Source: DATDAW01 sp036525185 (GTDB lineage Bacteria; Verrucomicrobiota; Verrucomicrobiia; Chthoniobacterales; DASVRZ01). From it: a DNA stretch of 64,000 bases. The stretch lies in assembly GCA_036525185.1 (NCBI GenBank), contig DATDAW010000021.1, forward strand, positions 1 through 64,000. The letters run 5' to 3'. Of the stretch, positions 43,255 through 52,327 are shown piece after piece (the stretch's first letter is position 1; each line of letters begins with the position of its first letter). Under the pieces are notes generated by a model, which was not told where the DNA came from, did no database searches, and saw only the letters and a program-made list of their open reading frames with translations. Made by a program: the position numbers and the translations under genes.

Positions 43255-44252
43255 CGTAGCAGCGGACTTTTCGGCTTTGGAACGAGCTTGAGCAAATCTC
43301 GGGTAACATCGTCGGTCCGGATCGAATCCGATTCCGCATCAAAATTCAGCAAAATCCGATGACGTAACACCGGCAGCACGATGGCACGCACATCGTCCAG
43401 TGTGACGGCAAACCTGCCCGCCAGCAGCGCACGCGCCTTCGCGCAGAGGGTCAGCGATTGGCCCGCGCGTGGTCCCGCTCCGAAACGCACCCATTTCTGC
43501 ACTGGCACAAACGCGCGATCCCGAGTCGCGCGCACAAGCTGGCTGATGTAACGCAGAATATCCGGACTCACGGCAACCTGACGGGCAAGCTTTTGGAGGT
43601 GCAAAATGTCGTTCGCGTCCATCACAGGCGCCGCCTCTGCCGTTTTGCTGCTGGTGGTCGCTTCCAGCATCGTCAATTCCTCCGCGGCGTCCGGGTAATC
43701 AATGGTCAGGTAGAGCATGAACCGGTCAAGCTGCGCCTCGGGCAACGGATACGTGCCGGATTGCTCGATGGGGTTCTGCGTGGCGAGCACAAAAAAGGGG
43801 CGTTCCAATACGTAGGTTTTTCCACCGTAAGTGACCGAGTTTTCCTGCATCGCTTCCAGTAGCGCGGCCTGCGTTTTCGGCGGCGTGCGGTTGATCTCGT
43901 CGGCGAGTATCATCTGGCCAAAAATCGGGCCTTTATTGAACTGGAAAAAGCGCCGTCCCGTGGCGTGATCCTCTTCCAGCACCTCAGTGCCAATGATGTC
44001 CGATGGCATCAAATCCGGGGTAAATTGGATGCGATGGAATTGCAGACGCACTGCCTGGGACAACGTGCGAATGAGCAGCGTCTTGCCTAGCCCTGGAAGT
44101 CCCTCGAGCAGGCAATGGCCGCCGGCGATAAAAGCCGTCAACAATTCTTCGATGACAGCCTTCTGGCCGATGACCACCCGCGCGATTTCGGCGCGAAGCC
44201 GCGGAAGCTTCTCCAAAAGCGCCAGGATTTCCATTTCGTCAGGTTCTCTCAT
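43251..44252 (-). CDS. MoxR-family AAA ATPase
   Basis: The protein has 333 residues. Walker A is GLPGLGKTLL, Walker B is MILADEINRTPPKTQAALLEAM (shown in part: ILADEINRTP), sensor 1 is FVLATQNPIEQSGTYPLPEAQ region (ATQNPIE), and the arginine finger region is EAQLDRFML. MoxR ATPases act as chaperones in the maturation of complexes such as methanol dehydrogenase. It is followed by DUF58, BatA-like and two large membrane genes with four-base overlaps or short gaps. Confidence 0.94.
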   Translation of the reverse strand: MREPDEMEILALLEKLPRLRAEIARVVIGQKAVIEELLTAFIAGGHCLLEGLPGLGKTLLIRTLSQAVRLQFHRIQFTPDLMPSDIIGTEVLEEDHATGRRFFQFNKGPIFGQMILADEINRTPPKTQAALLEAMQENSVTYGGKTYVLERPFFVLATQNPIEQSGTYPLPEAQLDRFMLYLTIDYPDAAEELTMLEATTSSKTAEAAPVMDANDILHLQKLARQVAVSPDILRYISQLVRATRDRAFVPVQKWVRFGAGPRAGQSLTLCAKARALLAGRFAVTLDDVRAIVLPVLRHRILLNFDAESDSIRTDDVTRDLLKLVPKPKSPLLR

Positions 44253-44268
44253 TTGGCAAAAATCGCGC

Positions 44269-44895
44269 TTATCCCATCAGCGCATAGAGCACGATGTTAA
44301 TTCCAAATTTCGTGTTATCCTCCGCCAGAAAGCGCTTGTTGCGGAAATCGTAATCCCATTCGCAGCCGTAATCTTTGTTGCTATAGAGCACGGCTATCCG
44401 CCCGTTGATTTCGACCGCTTTCAAATAATCGTGCACCAAGTCGTCCCCCCACCCGTTCAACTCGAACGATGTAGTCGGCGGACCTTTTTCAAATCTGAAA
44501 AAGCTGGAATAAATCGGGTGATCGTTAGGTATTTTTTTTAACGCATCCGGGCCGAAAATCTGCTCCATCTGCGACTCGAATGACTTCGCAAACAATCCGT
44601 CCACGTCATGATTGCAATCATCCGCGAAGACGAAACCGCCACGTTTCACATAGGCCTCGAAATTCGTTCGCTCGCGATCGGTAAATTGCACTAGCCGATG
44701 CCCACTCAGATAGCAAAACGCCGCACCGAGCACCTCTTCGCTTCCGAGAGGAACAACGGCCTCCTGGGAATCGATTTGCAGCGTCGTATAAGCGGCCAGG
44801 GAATCCAGCAGGTTCGACGGCATCCGCTGGTCCACGACATCCCAATCGCCCGACTCATATTGGAGCCGGGTGAACGCGAAATCGGGGCGACTCAT
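44269..44895 (-). CDS. DUF4159-domain protein
   Basis: The protein has 208 residues from the ATG at 44895; a TTG at 44904 would add three residues. It matches DUF4159, an amidotransferase-like fold: FTRLQYESGDWDVVDQRMPSN at the start (quoted in part), GGFVFADDCNHDVDGLF and the conserved ending with AVLYSNKDYGCEWDYDF. No signal peptide is present in this version. Such proteins are frequent partners of MoxR operons in Verrucomicrobiota and Planctomycetota. Gaps of 12 nt to tldE and 16 nt to moxR place it in the operon. Confidence 0.85.
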   Translation of the reverse strand: MSRPDFAFTRLQYESGDWDVVDQRMPSNLLDSLAAYTTLQIDSQEAVVPLGSEEVLGAAFCYLSGHRLVQFTDRERTNFEAYVKRGGFVFADDCNHDVDGLFAKSFESQMEQIFGPDALKKIPNDHPIYSSFFRFEKGPPTTSFELNGWGDDLVHDYLKAVEINGRIAVLYSNKDYGCEWDYDFRNKRFLAEDNTKFGINIVLYALMG

Positions 44896-44907
44896 CTCAT
44901 TCAAAAA

Positions 44908-46275
44908 TCAAACAGCGTCGGACAAACTTGAAAACGTAAAATCGCGGATGACCATCGGCGGAATCAGGCACCCGTTGGCGCGCTGCGGTTTGCCGAGCGC
45001 CTCGAGGTTATTCAGCATGATTACAGGGCTTTCGTTAAACCGGAAATTCTTAATAGCATACTTGATCTCCCCGTCTTCCACGTAAAACGTGCCGTCGCGC
45101 GTGAGGCCGGTATACAGAAGCGTCTGTGGGTCCACGGGGCGGATGTACCACATGCGCGTGACCAGTACCCCCCGCTTCACTCCCTTCACCAGTTCATCAA
45201 GCGAAGCACTGCCTCCGTCCATGATAAATCCGTTCGGACCTTCGAAAGCCGCAATACCCCGCACGCCGAACGGTTGCCCCAGCGGCGGAACCCCTTCGTC
45301 ATCAAGTCCTTTTTTACGCGCCCAATAACGGGAATACGCAAGGTTTGTGACAACGCCGTCCTTGATCCAGTCGACTCTTTGAAACGGCCGCCCGTCATTC
45401 GCCCAGCGGTCGCCAGGAATGTCTGGATTCGTCGGGTCCGACCAAATATGCACGCGTTCGTCCATCAGTTTTTCTCCGAGACGACTGCCGCCGCCAGCCT
45501 TGCTAAGGAAGCTGCGCCCTTCATCCGTCTCGCGGGCGTCCATCGCTGTGATCATGTGCCCTAGCAGATCGACTGAAGCGGCCGGCTCAAGAATGACGGT
45601 GTATTTGCCCGGCTCGATCGCTTTGGTTTCGTTCGACCTCAGCGCTTTTTGGACCGCAACCTTCGAGACTTTGCCAGTATCGAGCAGGGTTGCGTCGTTG
45701 AAATCGACCACACCGTACCCGGAGCCTTTGCCATCCTGGGTCCGAACCGTGACCGAGAAGTTAAGCTCGGTCTTGGTTTGATAGCCGGAGAGTCCGCGAG
45801 AATTTGCAATTGCGGAAAAAGAAGCGCTGTCTTCAAGGAATCCTGCAGCGACGACTTTGTTTTTTTTAGCCAGGTCGATGCTGGCGCCGGCGGCGTTCGC
45901 CCTAAACTCGGGGTCGATGGCGGCGGTGGACGGATAGTATCCCTTCGTTTCGAGATAGCTTTGCTTGCCTAAAAATTCGACGTATTCCGGATTTTCCGGT
46001 GCGAGCTTCGCCAACTCTTCGGCAGCGCGGACAACTTTTTCCAGGGATTTGTCGTCAAATTCGTTGATGGTCGCCGTGCCGGTTCTTTTGCCGAAGCTGG
46101 ATTGCACAGCCAATGTAATGCTGTCGGACCCGCCGCTGGTGGAGACGGCGTTGCGCGCAAACCGGAGATTGCCGCTCATGCCGCCGCCAAGATTTGCTTC
46201 GATTTCGTCCGCCTTGGAAAATGAAAGGACTTTTTGCAGGATGGCGGAAGCTTCGGATTCGCTAAGTTGTGCCAT
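44908..46275 (-). CDS. TldE/PmbA-type subunit of the TldD/TldE protease
   Basis: The protein has 455 residues and matches the TldD/PmbA family over its length, including RFARNAVSTSGG near the N-terminus and the C-terminal YTGLTRDGTFYVEDGEIKYAIKNFRF region (in part). It lacks the HExxxH zinc motif, as expected for the TldE/PmbA partner. In E. coli TldD and TldE form a heterodimer that unfolds and degrades peptides and matures microcin B17. It follows tldD by 38 nt and has no signal peptide, unlike its partner. Confidence 0.9.
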   Translation of the reverse strand: MAQLSESEASAILQKVLSFSKADEIEANLGGGMSGNLRFARNAVSTSGGSDSITLAVQSSFGKRTGTATINEFDDKSLEKVVRAAEELAKLAPENPEYVEFLGKQSYLETKGYYPSTAAIDPEFRANAAGASIDLAKKNKVVAAGFLEDSASFSAIANSRGLSGYQTKTELNFSVTVRTQDGKGSGYGVVDFNDATLLDTGKVSKVAVQKALRSNETKAIEPGKYTVILEPAASVDLLGHMITAMDARETDEGRSFLSKAGGGSRLGEKLMDERVHIWSDPTNPDIPGDRWANDGRPFQRVDWIKDGVVTNLAYSRYWARKKGLDDEGVPPLGQPFGVRGIAAFEGPNGFIMDGGSASLDELVKGVKRGVLVTRMWYIRPVDPQTLLYTGLTRDGTFYVEDGEIKYAIKNFRFNESPVIMLNNLEALGKPQRANGCLIPPMVIRDFTFSSLSDAV

Positions 46276-46313
46276 GAGAATGAAGAAAATAGAGTGCCTT
46301 GGTTGGGCAGATG

Positions 46314-47939
46314 TTAGATTTTCCTGGCGGTGTTAATGACATTCACCTTGTTAAACCGTGCTGTCGATGATCCATGAGACACGGCACTGATCTGGCCGGG
46401 CTGACCTTTCCCGTCGAAGAAGGAGCCGCCCAGTGCGTAGTCGTCTTTTCCTGCAATGGCGACGCAGGAATTCCAGAACTCCTGGGTATTCGACTGGTAA
46501 GCGACGTCTTTCAGCATTCCTTCGATTTTTCCGTTTTTGATTTCGTAGAACAGTTGGCCGCCGAACTGGAAATTATATCGTTGTTGATCGATCGAAAATG
46601 ATCCATCGCCAATAACGTAAATGCCGCGCTCGACGCCCTTGATCAGGTCTTCGGCCGTTTTGGAGTCCCTGCCGGGTTGCAGCGACACGTTCGGCATACG
46701 CTGAAACTGGACGTCGTTCCAGCCATCGGAATAGCTGCAGCCATCACTGTCCTTCTGGCCGATAATGTGAGCCTGGTCTCGTGTTTTTTGGTAGTTCACC
46801 AGGACCCCCTCTTTGATGAGGGTCCATTCCTTTGCGGGAACACCTTCATCGTCATAACCTACCGCACCTAGCGAGCCGGGCTGCGTCTTGTCTGCTGTTA
46901 CCGTGACAATCGGGCTGCCATATTTGAAATCTCCACTCTTCCATTTATCGAGTGTGGCAAAGGAGGTCCCAGCATAGTTGGCTTCGTAGCCGAGGACCCG
47001 ATCCAACTCCGTGGCATGGCCAATGGACTCGTGAATGGTTAGCCACAAATGTGAGGGATCGAGAACGAGGTCGTATTGGCCGGCTTCAACGGATTTAGCC
47101 GTGAGTTTTTGTCTGGCTTGCTGGGCTCCAGCGATGGCGTCTTCCAGCATGTCATACGTGCTCGTATAACGTGTGGTCACGCCGGTTCGCTTGGTTTCGG
47201 GCTTTGGAGTCAGGTATTCGTAACCGCGTCCGCTTGGGGCGCTGAGTGCACGGCGCAGCTGGAATTTACCGGTTTTCGGATCGATGGCCGTGATGTTGAA
47301 CGTGGGCCAGATACGGTGGACATCCTGGTCGATGTACGAGCCGTCTGTGCTCGCGAAGTATTTTTGTTCATTAACCTGGAACAACATTGAGTTGATGAAA
47401 TTTGCCCCGTTTTTCAGGGCCGCCTGGTTGACGTCCATAAGCAGCGCAACTTTGTCGGCGATCGGGATTTCAAAGGAATTTTTCTCAATCGGCGTTTCCC
47501 AGCTAACTTCGCCAAGACCCTTTTGCGGAGCGAGTTCGACGGGTTTGTCTTGAAGTTTTGCGTTGGCTTTTGCGATGGTGACAGCTTGCTCAGCGGCGTT
47601 GGCAATTGCCTCGGGGCTCAGTTGATCCACTGCATAGAATCCCCACGCGCCATCGGCGATGACGCGGACGCCAGCGCCGTAGCTTTCCGTGTTGGTCATG
47701 TTTTCGACTTTATCTTCCCGAGTAATAATGAATTGCCGAAGGTAGCGCCCGATGCGGACATCCGCATACGTGGCGCCCTTTTTGGTGGCAGCGTTGAGCG
47801 CAGCGTCAGCAAGGGCCTTTTTGACAGCGACGGGTGCTGGCGAAAGATCTGCGAATGCGCTTACCGGCTGGCCGAGGGTCGGGAGGAGAAAGTAGCCCGT
47901 CGTCAAGCCGGTATACTTCAGGAAGTCACGTCGATTCAT
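46314..47939 (-). CDS. tldD: TldD-type metalloprotease with Tat signal
   Basis: The protein has 541 residues. It begins with a twin-arginine signal (MNRRDFLKYTG, cleavage near residue 30), so it should be exported folded; E. coli TldD is cytoplasmic. The zinc motif HESIGH is in LTIHESIGHATELDRVLG, followed by the conserved YEANYAGTSF. It is the first gene of the eight-gene operon and is paired with a TldE-type gene. Since that partner lacks a signal, either the two are exported together or the signal acts as an anchor. Confidence 0.9.
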   Translation of the reverse strand: MNRRDFLKYTGLTTGYFLLPTLGQPVSAFADLSPAPVAVKKALADAALNAATKKGATYADVRIGRYLRQFIITREDKVENMTNTESYGAGVRVIADGAWGFYAVDQLSPEAIANAAEQAVTIAKANAKLQDKPVELAPQKGLGEVSWETPIEKNSFEIPIADKVALLMDVNQAALKNGANFINSMLFQVNEQKYFASTDGSYIDQDVHRIWPTFNITAIDPKTGKFQLRRALSAPSGRGYEYLTPKPETKRTGVTTRYTSTYDMLEDAIAGAQQARQKLTAKSVEAGQYDLVLDPSHLWLTIHESIGHATELDRVLGYEANYAGTSFATLDKWKSGDFKYGSPIVTVTADKTQPGSLGAVGYDDEGVPAKEWTLIKEGVLVNYQKTRDQAHIIGQKDSDGCSYSDGWNDVQFQRMPNVSLQPGRDSKTAEDLIKGVERGIYVIGDGSFSIDQQRYNFQFGGQLFYEIKNGKIEGMLKDVAYQSNTQEFWNSCVAIAGKDDYALGGSFFDGKGQPGQISAVSHGSSTARFNKVNVINTARKI

Positions 47940-48258
47940 GTGCGAGGTATTGGTTCGTTAAAATGATGCAAGGCAATGCAGCGCTGGCTGGACACCGGGA
48001 TGAATGTAGACGCCCGAAAAAAGGAGAATGCGGCCAGAAACGCCAAAAGATTCCCTTTTTTCCCAACGTTGAAATGGAACAGAATCCTCTTCGACCGAAC
48101 GGAGGCGGATTCGTCGAGGTTTGGGGAAACTGCCGCAAGGTTGGGATTGTGGTCAAGCGACATTTCCCGCAGCCAGAAAAAGGCCGCAAGGATTCCACAG
48201 CGAAGGACACACTTGAGTATTGTTAAAGCTTCGCCGAAGTGATTGCCGGTTTACAACA
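47940..48258. other. Divergent promoter region between tldD and bioA
   Basis: These 319 bases separate two divergent genes. I see no family-supported frame and no riboswitch. An AT-richer patch with runs of A and T lies around 48010-48070. It must hold the promoters of both the tldD operon and bioA, but I could not place them with confidence. Confidence 0.5.
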
Positions 48259-49527
48259 ATGACGAGCACAAACGATGTGACTTCACGAGCCCGGACCCTG
48301 GACAAGCAGTTTAGCTGGCATCCGTTCACCCCGATGGAGGCGTGGTGCGCGCCGGAATTTGAGCCTCTGGTGATCGTGGGCGGCAAAGGACCCTATCTGA
48401 TCGACTCGGAAGGACACGCGTATCTCGACGGAAATTCATCGATCTGGGTGAACATCCACGGGCACGCCCATCCACGGTTGAATGCGGCGATCGCCGGGCA
48501 GCTGGACCGGATCGCTCATAGCTCATTTCTGGGTTTTACCCATCCGCTGGCCGGAGAACTCGCGGCTCGATTGTGCGGATTGTTTTCCGGCAGCGCTGGC
48601 GAGAAACCGACGCGGGTATTTTTTGGGGACAACGGCTCGACAGCAATCGAAGTGGCGATCAAAATTTCTGCGCAGTACTGGATGCAGAATGGTCAGCCGC
48701 AACGGACGCGGTTCGTAAGTTTTACGGAGGCGTATCACGGCGATACAATGGGCGCGGCGAGTCTGGGTGGGAACGCGCTGTTCCACGAGCGTTTCCGTGT
48801 GCATCACTTTCCGGTGACGCATGTTCGATCGGTCGCGGAAATGGATCACCTGCCGCAAAACGAGGTAGCGGCGGTCGTCGTCGAGCCATTGATCCAGGGG
48901 GTCGCAGGCATGCGGCCCTGGCCATCGGGCATGCTGGCAGAGCTGCGGGCGTGGACGAAGGCGCGCGGGATTCATCTCATTTTGGATGAGGTGATGACCG
49001 GATTCGGGCGGACGGGAAAGATGTTTGCATGCCAGCACGAAAATGTCGTCCCGGAGTTTCTTTGCCTGGCCAAGGGGCTGACGGGCGGTTATTTGCCGAT
49101 GTCGGCAACACTGATGCCAGAGCGTATTTTCGAAGGTTTCCTCGGTGAGCAAAGCCGGGCCGTTTATTATGGGCACAGTTACACGGCGAATCCGCTGGGC
49201 TGTGCTGCCGCCCTGGCGTCGCTCGAGATTTTCGAAGAGGAAAAGACCCTAGAGAGATTACAGGGAAAGATCGCTCTTTTAAGCGATGAACTGGCGACGC
49301 TTGCCGCGAGGAATCCGAACGTAGGCGCCGTCCGCCAATGCGGGTTCATCGCGGGAATCGACGTCACTGGCCGATCCGGAGCTGATGTTTGTCTGAGAGC
49401 CCGAAAATACGGACTTCTTACCCGACCCATTCGCGACACCGTCGTGCTGATGTTGCCGTTATGCGTGAGCAAAGTGCAAATCTGTGAGGCGATCGCGGCG
49501 ATCGGCAGGGCCGCCGCGGAAGTGTAG
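48259..49527 (+). CDS. bioA: Adenosylmethionine-8-amino-7-oxononanoate aminotransferase
   Basis: The protein has 422 residues from the ATG at 48259; the frame is open 13 codons further upstream. BioA is a PLP enzyme that transaminates KAPA to DAPA with SAM in biotin synthesis. It shows FSWHPFTPMEAW at the start, GDNGSTAIEVAIK, YHGDTMGA, the LDEVMTGFGRTG motif and the PLP lysine in CLAKGLTGGYLPMSAT. No other bio genes are near. The following thiG starts 74 nt downstream. Confidence 0.95.
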   Translation: MTSTNDVTSRARTLDKQFSWHPFTPMEAWCAPEFEPLVIVGGKGPYLIDSEGHAYLDGNSSIWVNIHGHAHPRLNAAIAGQLDRIAHSSFLGFTHPLAGELAARLCGLFSGSAGEKPTRVFFGDNGSTAIEVAIKISAQYWMQNGQPQRTRFVSFTEAYHGDTMGAASLGGNALFHERFRVHHFPVTHVRSVAEMDHLPQNEVAAVVVEPLIQGVAGMRPWPSGMLAELRAWTKARGIHLILDEVMTGFGRTGKMFACQHENVVPEFLCLAKGLTGGYLPMSATLMPERIFEGFLGEQSRAVYYGHSYTANPLGCAAALASLEIFEEEKTLERLQGKIALLSDELATLAARNPNVGAVRQCGFIAGIDVTGRSGADVCLRARKYGLLTRPIRDTVVLMLPLCVSKVQICEAIAAIGRAAAEV

Positions 49528-49601
49528 AGCAGCGATGCTCCTCTCCATCCAAAAAGTTCCGTGATGAAAAACCCACACCCTGCTGTTATTTTTATCGTTC
49601 T

Positions 49602-50390
49602 ATGAATGACGCCGCGCTCCGAATCGCAGATCGCCAGTTTTCTTCGCGCCTTTTCGTCGGCACCGGAAAATTCAGTGGGAACGCCGTTATGCGCGATGCT
49701 CTCGAAGCCAGCGGCACGGAAATCGTCACCGTTGCCCTTCGGCGTGCGGATTTGTCCAGCAAGAAGGACCCATTCGCCAACATCCTCGACTTCATCGATC
49801 CGGCGAAATACCTCCTCCTGCCCAATACCAGCGGCGCAATGACCGCCGAAGAGGCGGTCCGCCTCGCGCGCCTCGCCGTGGCGGCCGGGCTGCCAAACTG
49901 GGTCAAACTCGAAATTCATCCCGACCCCCGGTATTTGCTGCCTGACCCAATCGAGACCCTTAAGGCCACAGAAATCCTGGTGCGCGAAGGCTTTGTCGTC
50001 TTTCCATACATCAACGCCGATCCCGTTCTTGCCAAGCGCCTGCAGGATTCGGGGGCTGCCACCGTCATGCCGCTCGGCTCGCCCATCGGCAGCAATCGCG
50101 GCATTCGCACCCGCGACCAGATCGAAATCATCATCGAACAGGCCACTGTTCCCGTTGTGATCGATGCGGGGATCGGCGCGCCCAGCCAGGCCGCAGAAGC
50201 CATGGAAATGGGGGCGGATGCAGTCCTTATCAACACTGCCATCGCCATAAGCTCCGACCCGGTGCGCATGGCGCGGGCCTTTGCGGTCGCTGTCCAGGCT
50301 GGACGCGAAGCCTACGAACTCGGTCTCGCCGCCCCAGGGGTCCATGCAATCGCCACGAGCCCGCTCACAGGTTTTCTGAAAGCCTCATGA
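49602..50390 (+). CDS. thiG: Thiazole synthase
   Basis: The protein has 262 residues. ThiG forms the thiazole phosphate ring from deoxyxylulose phosphate, ThiS thiocarboxylate and dehydroglycine; the Schiff-base lysine is in WVKLEIHPD. Other signatures are LFVGTGKF, TVALRRADL, MPLGSPIGSNRG and the phosphate-binding VIDAGIGAPSQAAEAMEMGAD (in part). No thiS, thiF or thiH is adjacent and no TPP riboswitch is visible upstream. The stop overlaps the next start (ATGA). Confidence 0.95.
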   Translation: MNDAALRIADRQFSSRLFVGTGKFSGNAVMRDALEASGTEIVTVALRRADLSSKKDPFANILDFIDPAKYLLLPNTSGAMTAEEAVRLARLAVAAGLPNWVKLEIHPDPRYLLPDPIETLKATEILVREGFVVFPYINADPVLAKRLQDSGAATVMPLGSPIGSNRGIRTRDQIEIIIEQATVPVVIDAGIGAPSQAAEAMEMGADAVLINTAIAISSDPVRMARAFAVAVQAGREAYELGLAAPGVHAIATSPLTGFLKAS

Positions 50391-51172
50391 GTCTGCTCGA
50401 AGTCAAGAACCTGCGCACGTGGTTCCAACCATCTGGCGGTCTGTTTTCGAAACGCGTCGAGCCCGTGAAAGCGGTTGATGATGTCAGTTTCAACGTCGAC
50501 AAGGGCACCACCGTCGGCCTGGTCGGCGAAAGCGGCAGTGGTAAAACGACTGTCGGCAAAACCCTCCTCAAGCTCGAGGCCGCAACCAGCGGCGACGTCC
50601 GTTTCGCTGGGGTCGACATCCTTCCGCTTACTGAAGCGAAATTCCGCCCGTTACGGAGGCGGATGCAGATGATTTTCCAGGATCCATTCGGCTCTCTCAA
50701 CCCGCGAATGACCATTGGACAAATCGTCTCCGAGCCGCTCGAGATCCATTTTCCGGAATTGACCGGCACCCAACGCCGCGACCGTGTCGCGGAGTTGCTT
50801 GGATTGGTCGAGTTAAAGCCAGACTTTGCGGCACGTTACCCGCACGAATTCAGTGGGGGTCAGCGCCAGCGCATCGGTATCGCACGCGCCCTCGCCGTCA
50901 AGCCGGATTTTATTGTTTGCGACGAAGCGGTGAGTGCGCTCGATGTCTCCGTCCAGGCGCAGATCATCAATCTGCTCCAGGACCTCCAGGAACAACTCGG
51001 ACTTACATACCTCTTCATCGCCCATGACCTGGCCGTCGTCGAACACATTAGCGACTACGTGCTCGTCATGTTCCGGGGGAAGATCGTCGAAGCAGCTTCC
51101 GCGTCGGATATTTATCAAAACCCGCAACACGAATACACCCGCCGCCTGCTCGCCGCCGTTCCTGCTCTCTAG
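50387..51172 (+). CDS. Peptide ABC transporter ATP-binding protein (OppF/DppF type), orphan
   Basis: The protein has 261 residues. Walker A is GESGSGKTT, the signature is SGGQRQRIGIARAL and Walker B is FIVCDEAVSALD; NLRTWFQPSGGLFSKR at the start is typical for OppF/DppF. The last third is shorter than in OppF (usual length over 300) and stops at about RRLLAAVPAL, without the oligopeptide-family C-terminal extension. No permeases, binding protein or OppD are nearby, so its partners must be elsewhere. It overlaps thiG by four bases and precedes rodA by 15 nt. Confidence 0.88.
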   Translation: MSLLEVKNLRTWFQPSGGLFSKRVEPVKAVDDVSFNVDKGTTVGLVGESGSGKTTVGKTLLKLEAATSGDVRFAGVDILPLTEAKFRPLRRRMQMIFQDPFGSLNPRMTIGQIVSEPLEIHFPELTGTQRRDRVAELLGLVELKPDFAARYPHEFSGGQRQRIGIARALAVKPDFIVCDEAVSALDVSVQAQIINLLQDLQEQLGLTYLFIAHDLAVVEHISDYVLVMFRGKIVEAASASDIYQNPQHEYTRRLLAAVPAL

Positions 51173-51187
51173 TTCGGTCTGACAATC

Positions 51188-52327
51188 ATGCATCCACTCC
51201 TCAAAAAACTCCTCGGTCTCAACTGGGTTCTTTTTGCCATCATGATTGGCCTATGCATCTTCGGCGTTTTTGCCGTTTACTCGGCGACGTGGATGCGGAC
51301 CGACGACTACCTGGTTACGGCCTGGTCCAAGCAGACGACCTGGATGCTGGTGGGTCTGGTTAGTTTTTTCGCGCTGAGTCTGATTGATTATCGCTGGATC
51401 AAGTGGGGTGCGGTGCCGTTATATATCCTGGGCATCCTCGGATTGATCGCCTGTATTTTGTTCGGAAAAACAGTTTACGGAGCGAAAAGCTGGCTGGACT
51501 TGAAAGTGATGAGCTTTCAGCCATCGCAGCTCGCCATCATGGCCGGCATCATGGTCCTCTCAGTCGCGCTCGCCCTTAATCAGATCAAAAATCTGCATCC
51601 CATTCTTCGAATACTGATCTGCGGCGCAATCGTCGGCGCGCCTTGGGTCATGATCCTCAAACAGCCTGACCTTGGTTCGTGCCTTGTCTGGATACCGGTC
51701 GTCCTCGCAATGTTCTTCGTCGGCGGAATTCCCAAGCGCTACATGCTTACGCTGCTGCTTCTGGGCCTCATTGTCATTCCGCCTGCGATCGTTTTCGTGC
51801 TAAAGCCCTATCAAGTCGAACGACTTACGACATTTCTGCATCCTGAACGTGACAAACGCGGCGCAGGCTGGACGATCAACCAGTCCCTCATCGCCATCGG
51901 CTCCGGTGGTTTCGAAGGCAAAGGTTTCAAAGCGCCCAACACCCAAAACGAACTCGGCTTTTTGCCCGAAACAATCGTCCATAATGACTTCATTTTTTCC
52001 GTCATTGGGGAGCAGCACGGCTTTGTCGGTGGTGCCATTCTCATTGGCGCCTACGGCCTTTTGATCGTTACCGGACTCCACATCGCCGCCGCCTCCGAAG
52101 ACTCGTTGGGGACATTGCTGGCAGTAGGAATCATTACCTTAATTTTTACGCACGTTTTTATGAATATCGGCATGACGATTTCGGCGACACCCATCACGGG
52201 GCTGCCGCTACCTCTGATTAGTTATGGCGGAAGCTTTGTTCTAATCATCATGTCCTGCTTTGGCATTCTGCAAAGCATCTGGATTCATCGCCACGCTACT
52301 CCAGTGAAACCCGGTTCACGACGCTAG
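51188..52327 (+). CDS. rodA: SEDS peptidoglycan glycosyltransferase RodA
   Basis: The protein has 379 residues with about ten membrane helices. It shows the RodA/FtsW motifs KSWLDLKVMSFQPSQLA, KQPDLGSCLVWIP, GAGWTINQSLIAIGSGG, LPETIVHNDFIFSVIGEQ and the end ITGLPLPLISYGGSF. RodA polymerises peptidoglycan strands for elongation together with a class B PBP. The partner genes mrdA and mreBCD are not in the window. The 3' end overlaps the convergent HAD gene by 12 bases. Confidence 0.95.
   Translation: MHPLLKKLLGLNWVLFAIMIGLCIFGVFAVYSATWMRTDDYLVTAWSKQTTWMLVGLVSFFALSLIDYRWIKWGAVPLYILGILGLIACILFGKTVYGAKSWLDLKVMSFQPSQLAIMAGIMVLSVALALNQIKNLHPILRILICGAIVGAPWVMILKQPDLGSCLVWIPVVLAMFFVGGIPKRYMLTLLLLGLIVIPPAIVFVLKPYQVERLTTFLHPERDKRGAGWTINQSLIAIGSGGFEGKGFKAPNTQNELGFLPETIVHNDFIFSVIGEQHGFVGGAILIGAYGLLIVTGLHIAAASEDSLGTLLAVGIITLIFTHVFMNIGMTISATPITGLPLPLISYGGSFVLIIMSCFGILQSIWIHRHATPVKPGSRR

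Noticed and set aside
49528..49601. TPP riboswitch before thiG
   Set aside because: The spacer has 74 bases and lacks the CTGAGA and related conserved core motifs.
49179..50345. 388-codon open frame antisense to bioA and thiG
   Set aside because: It spans two well-supported genes on the other strand and has no family signature.
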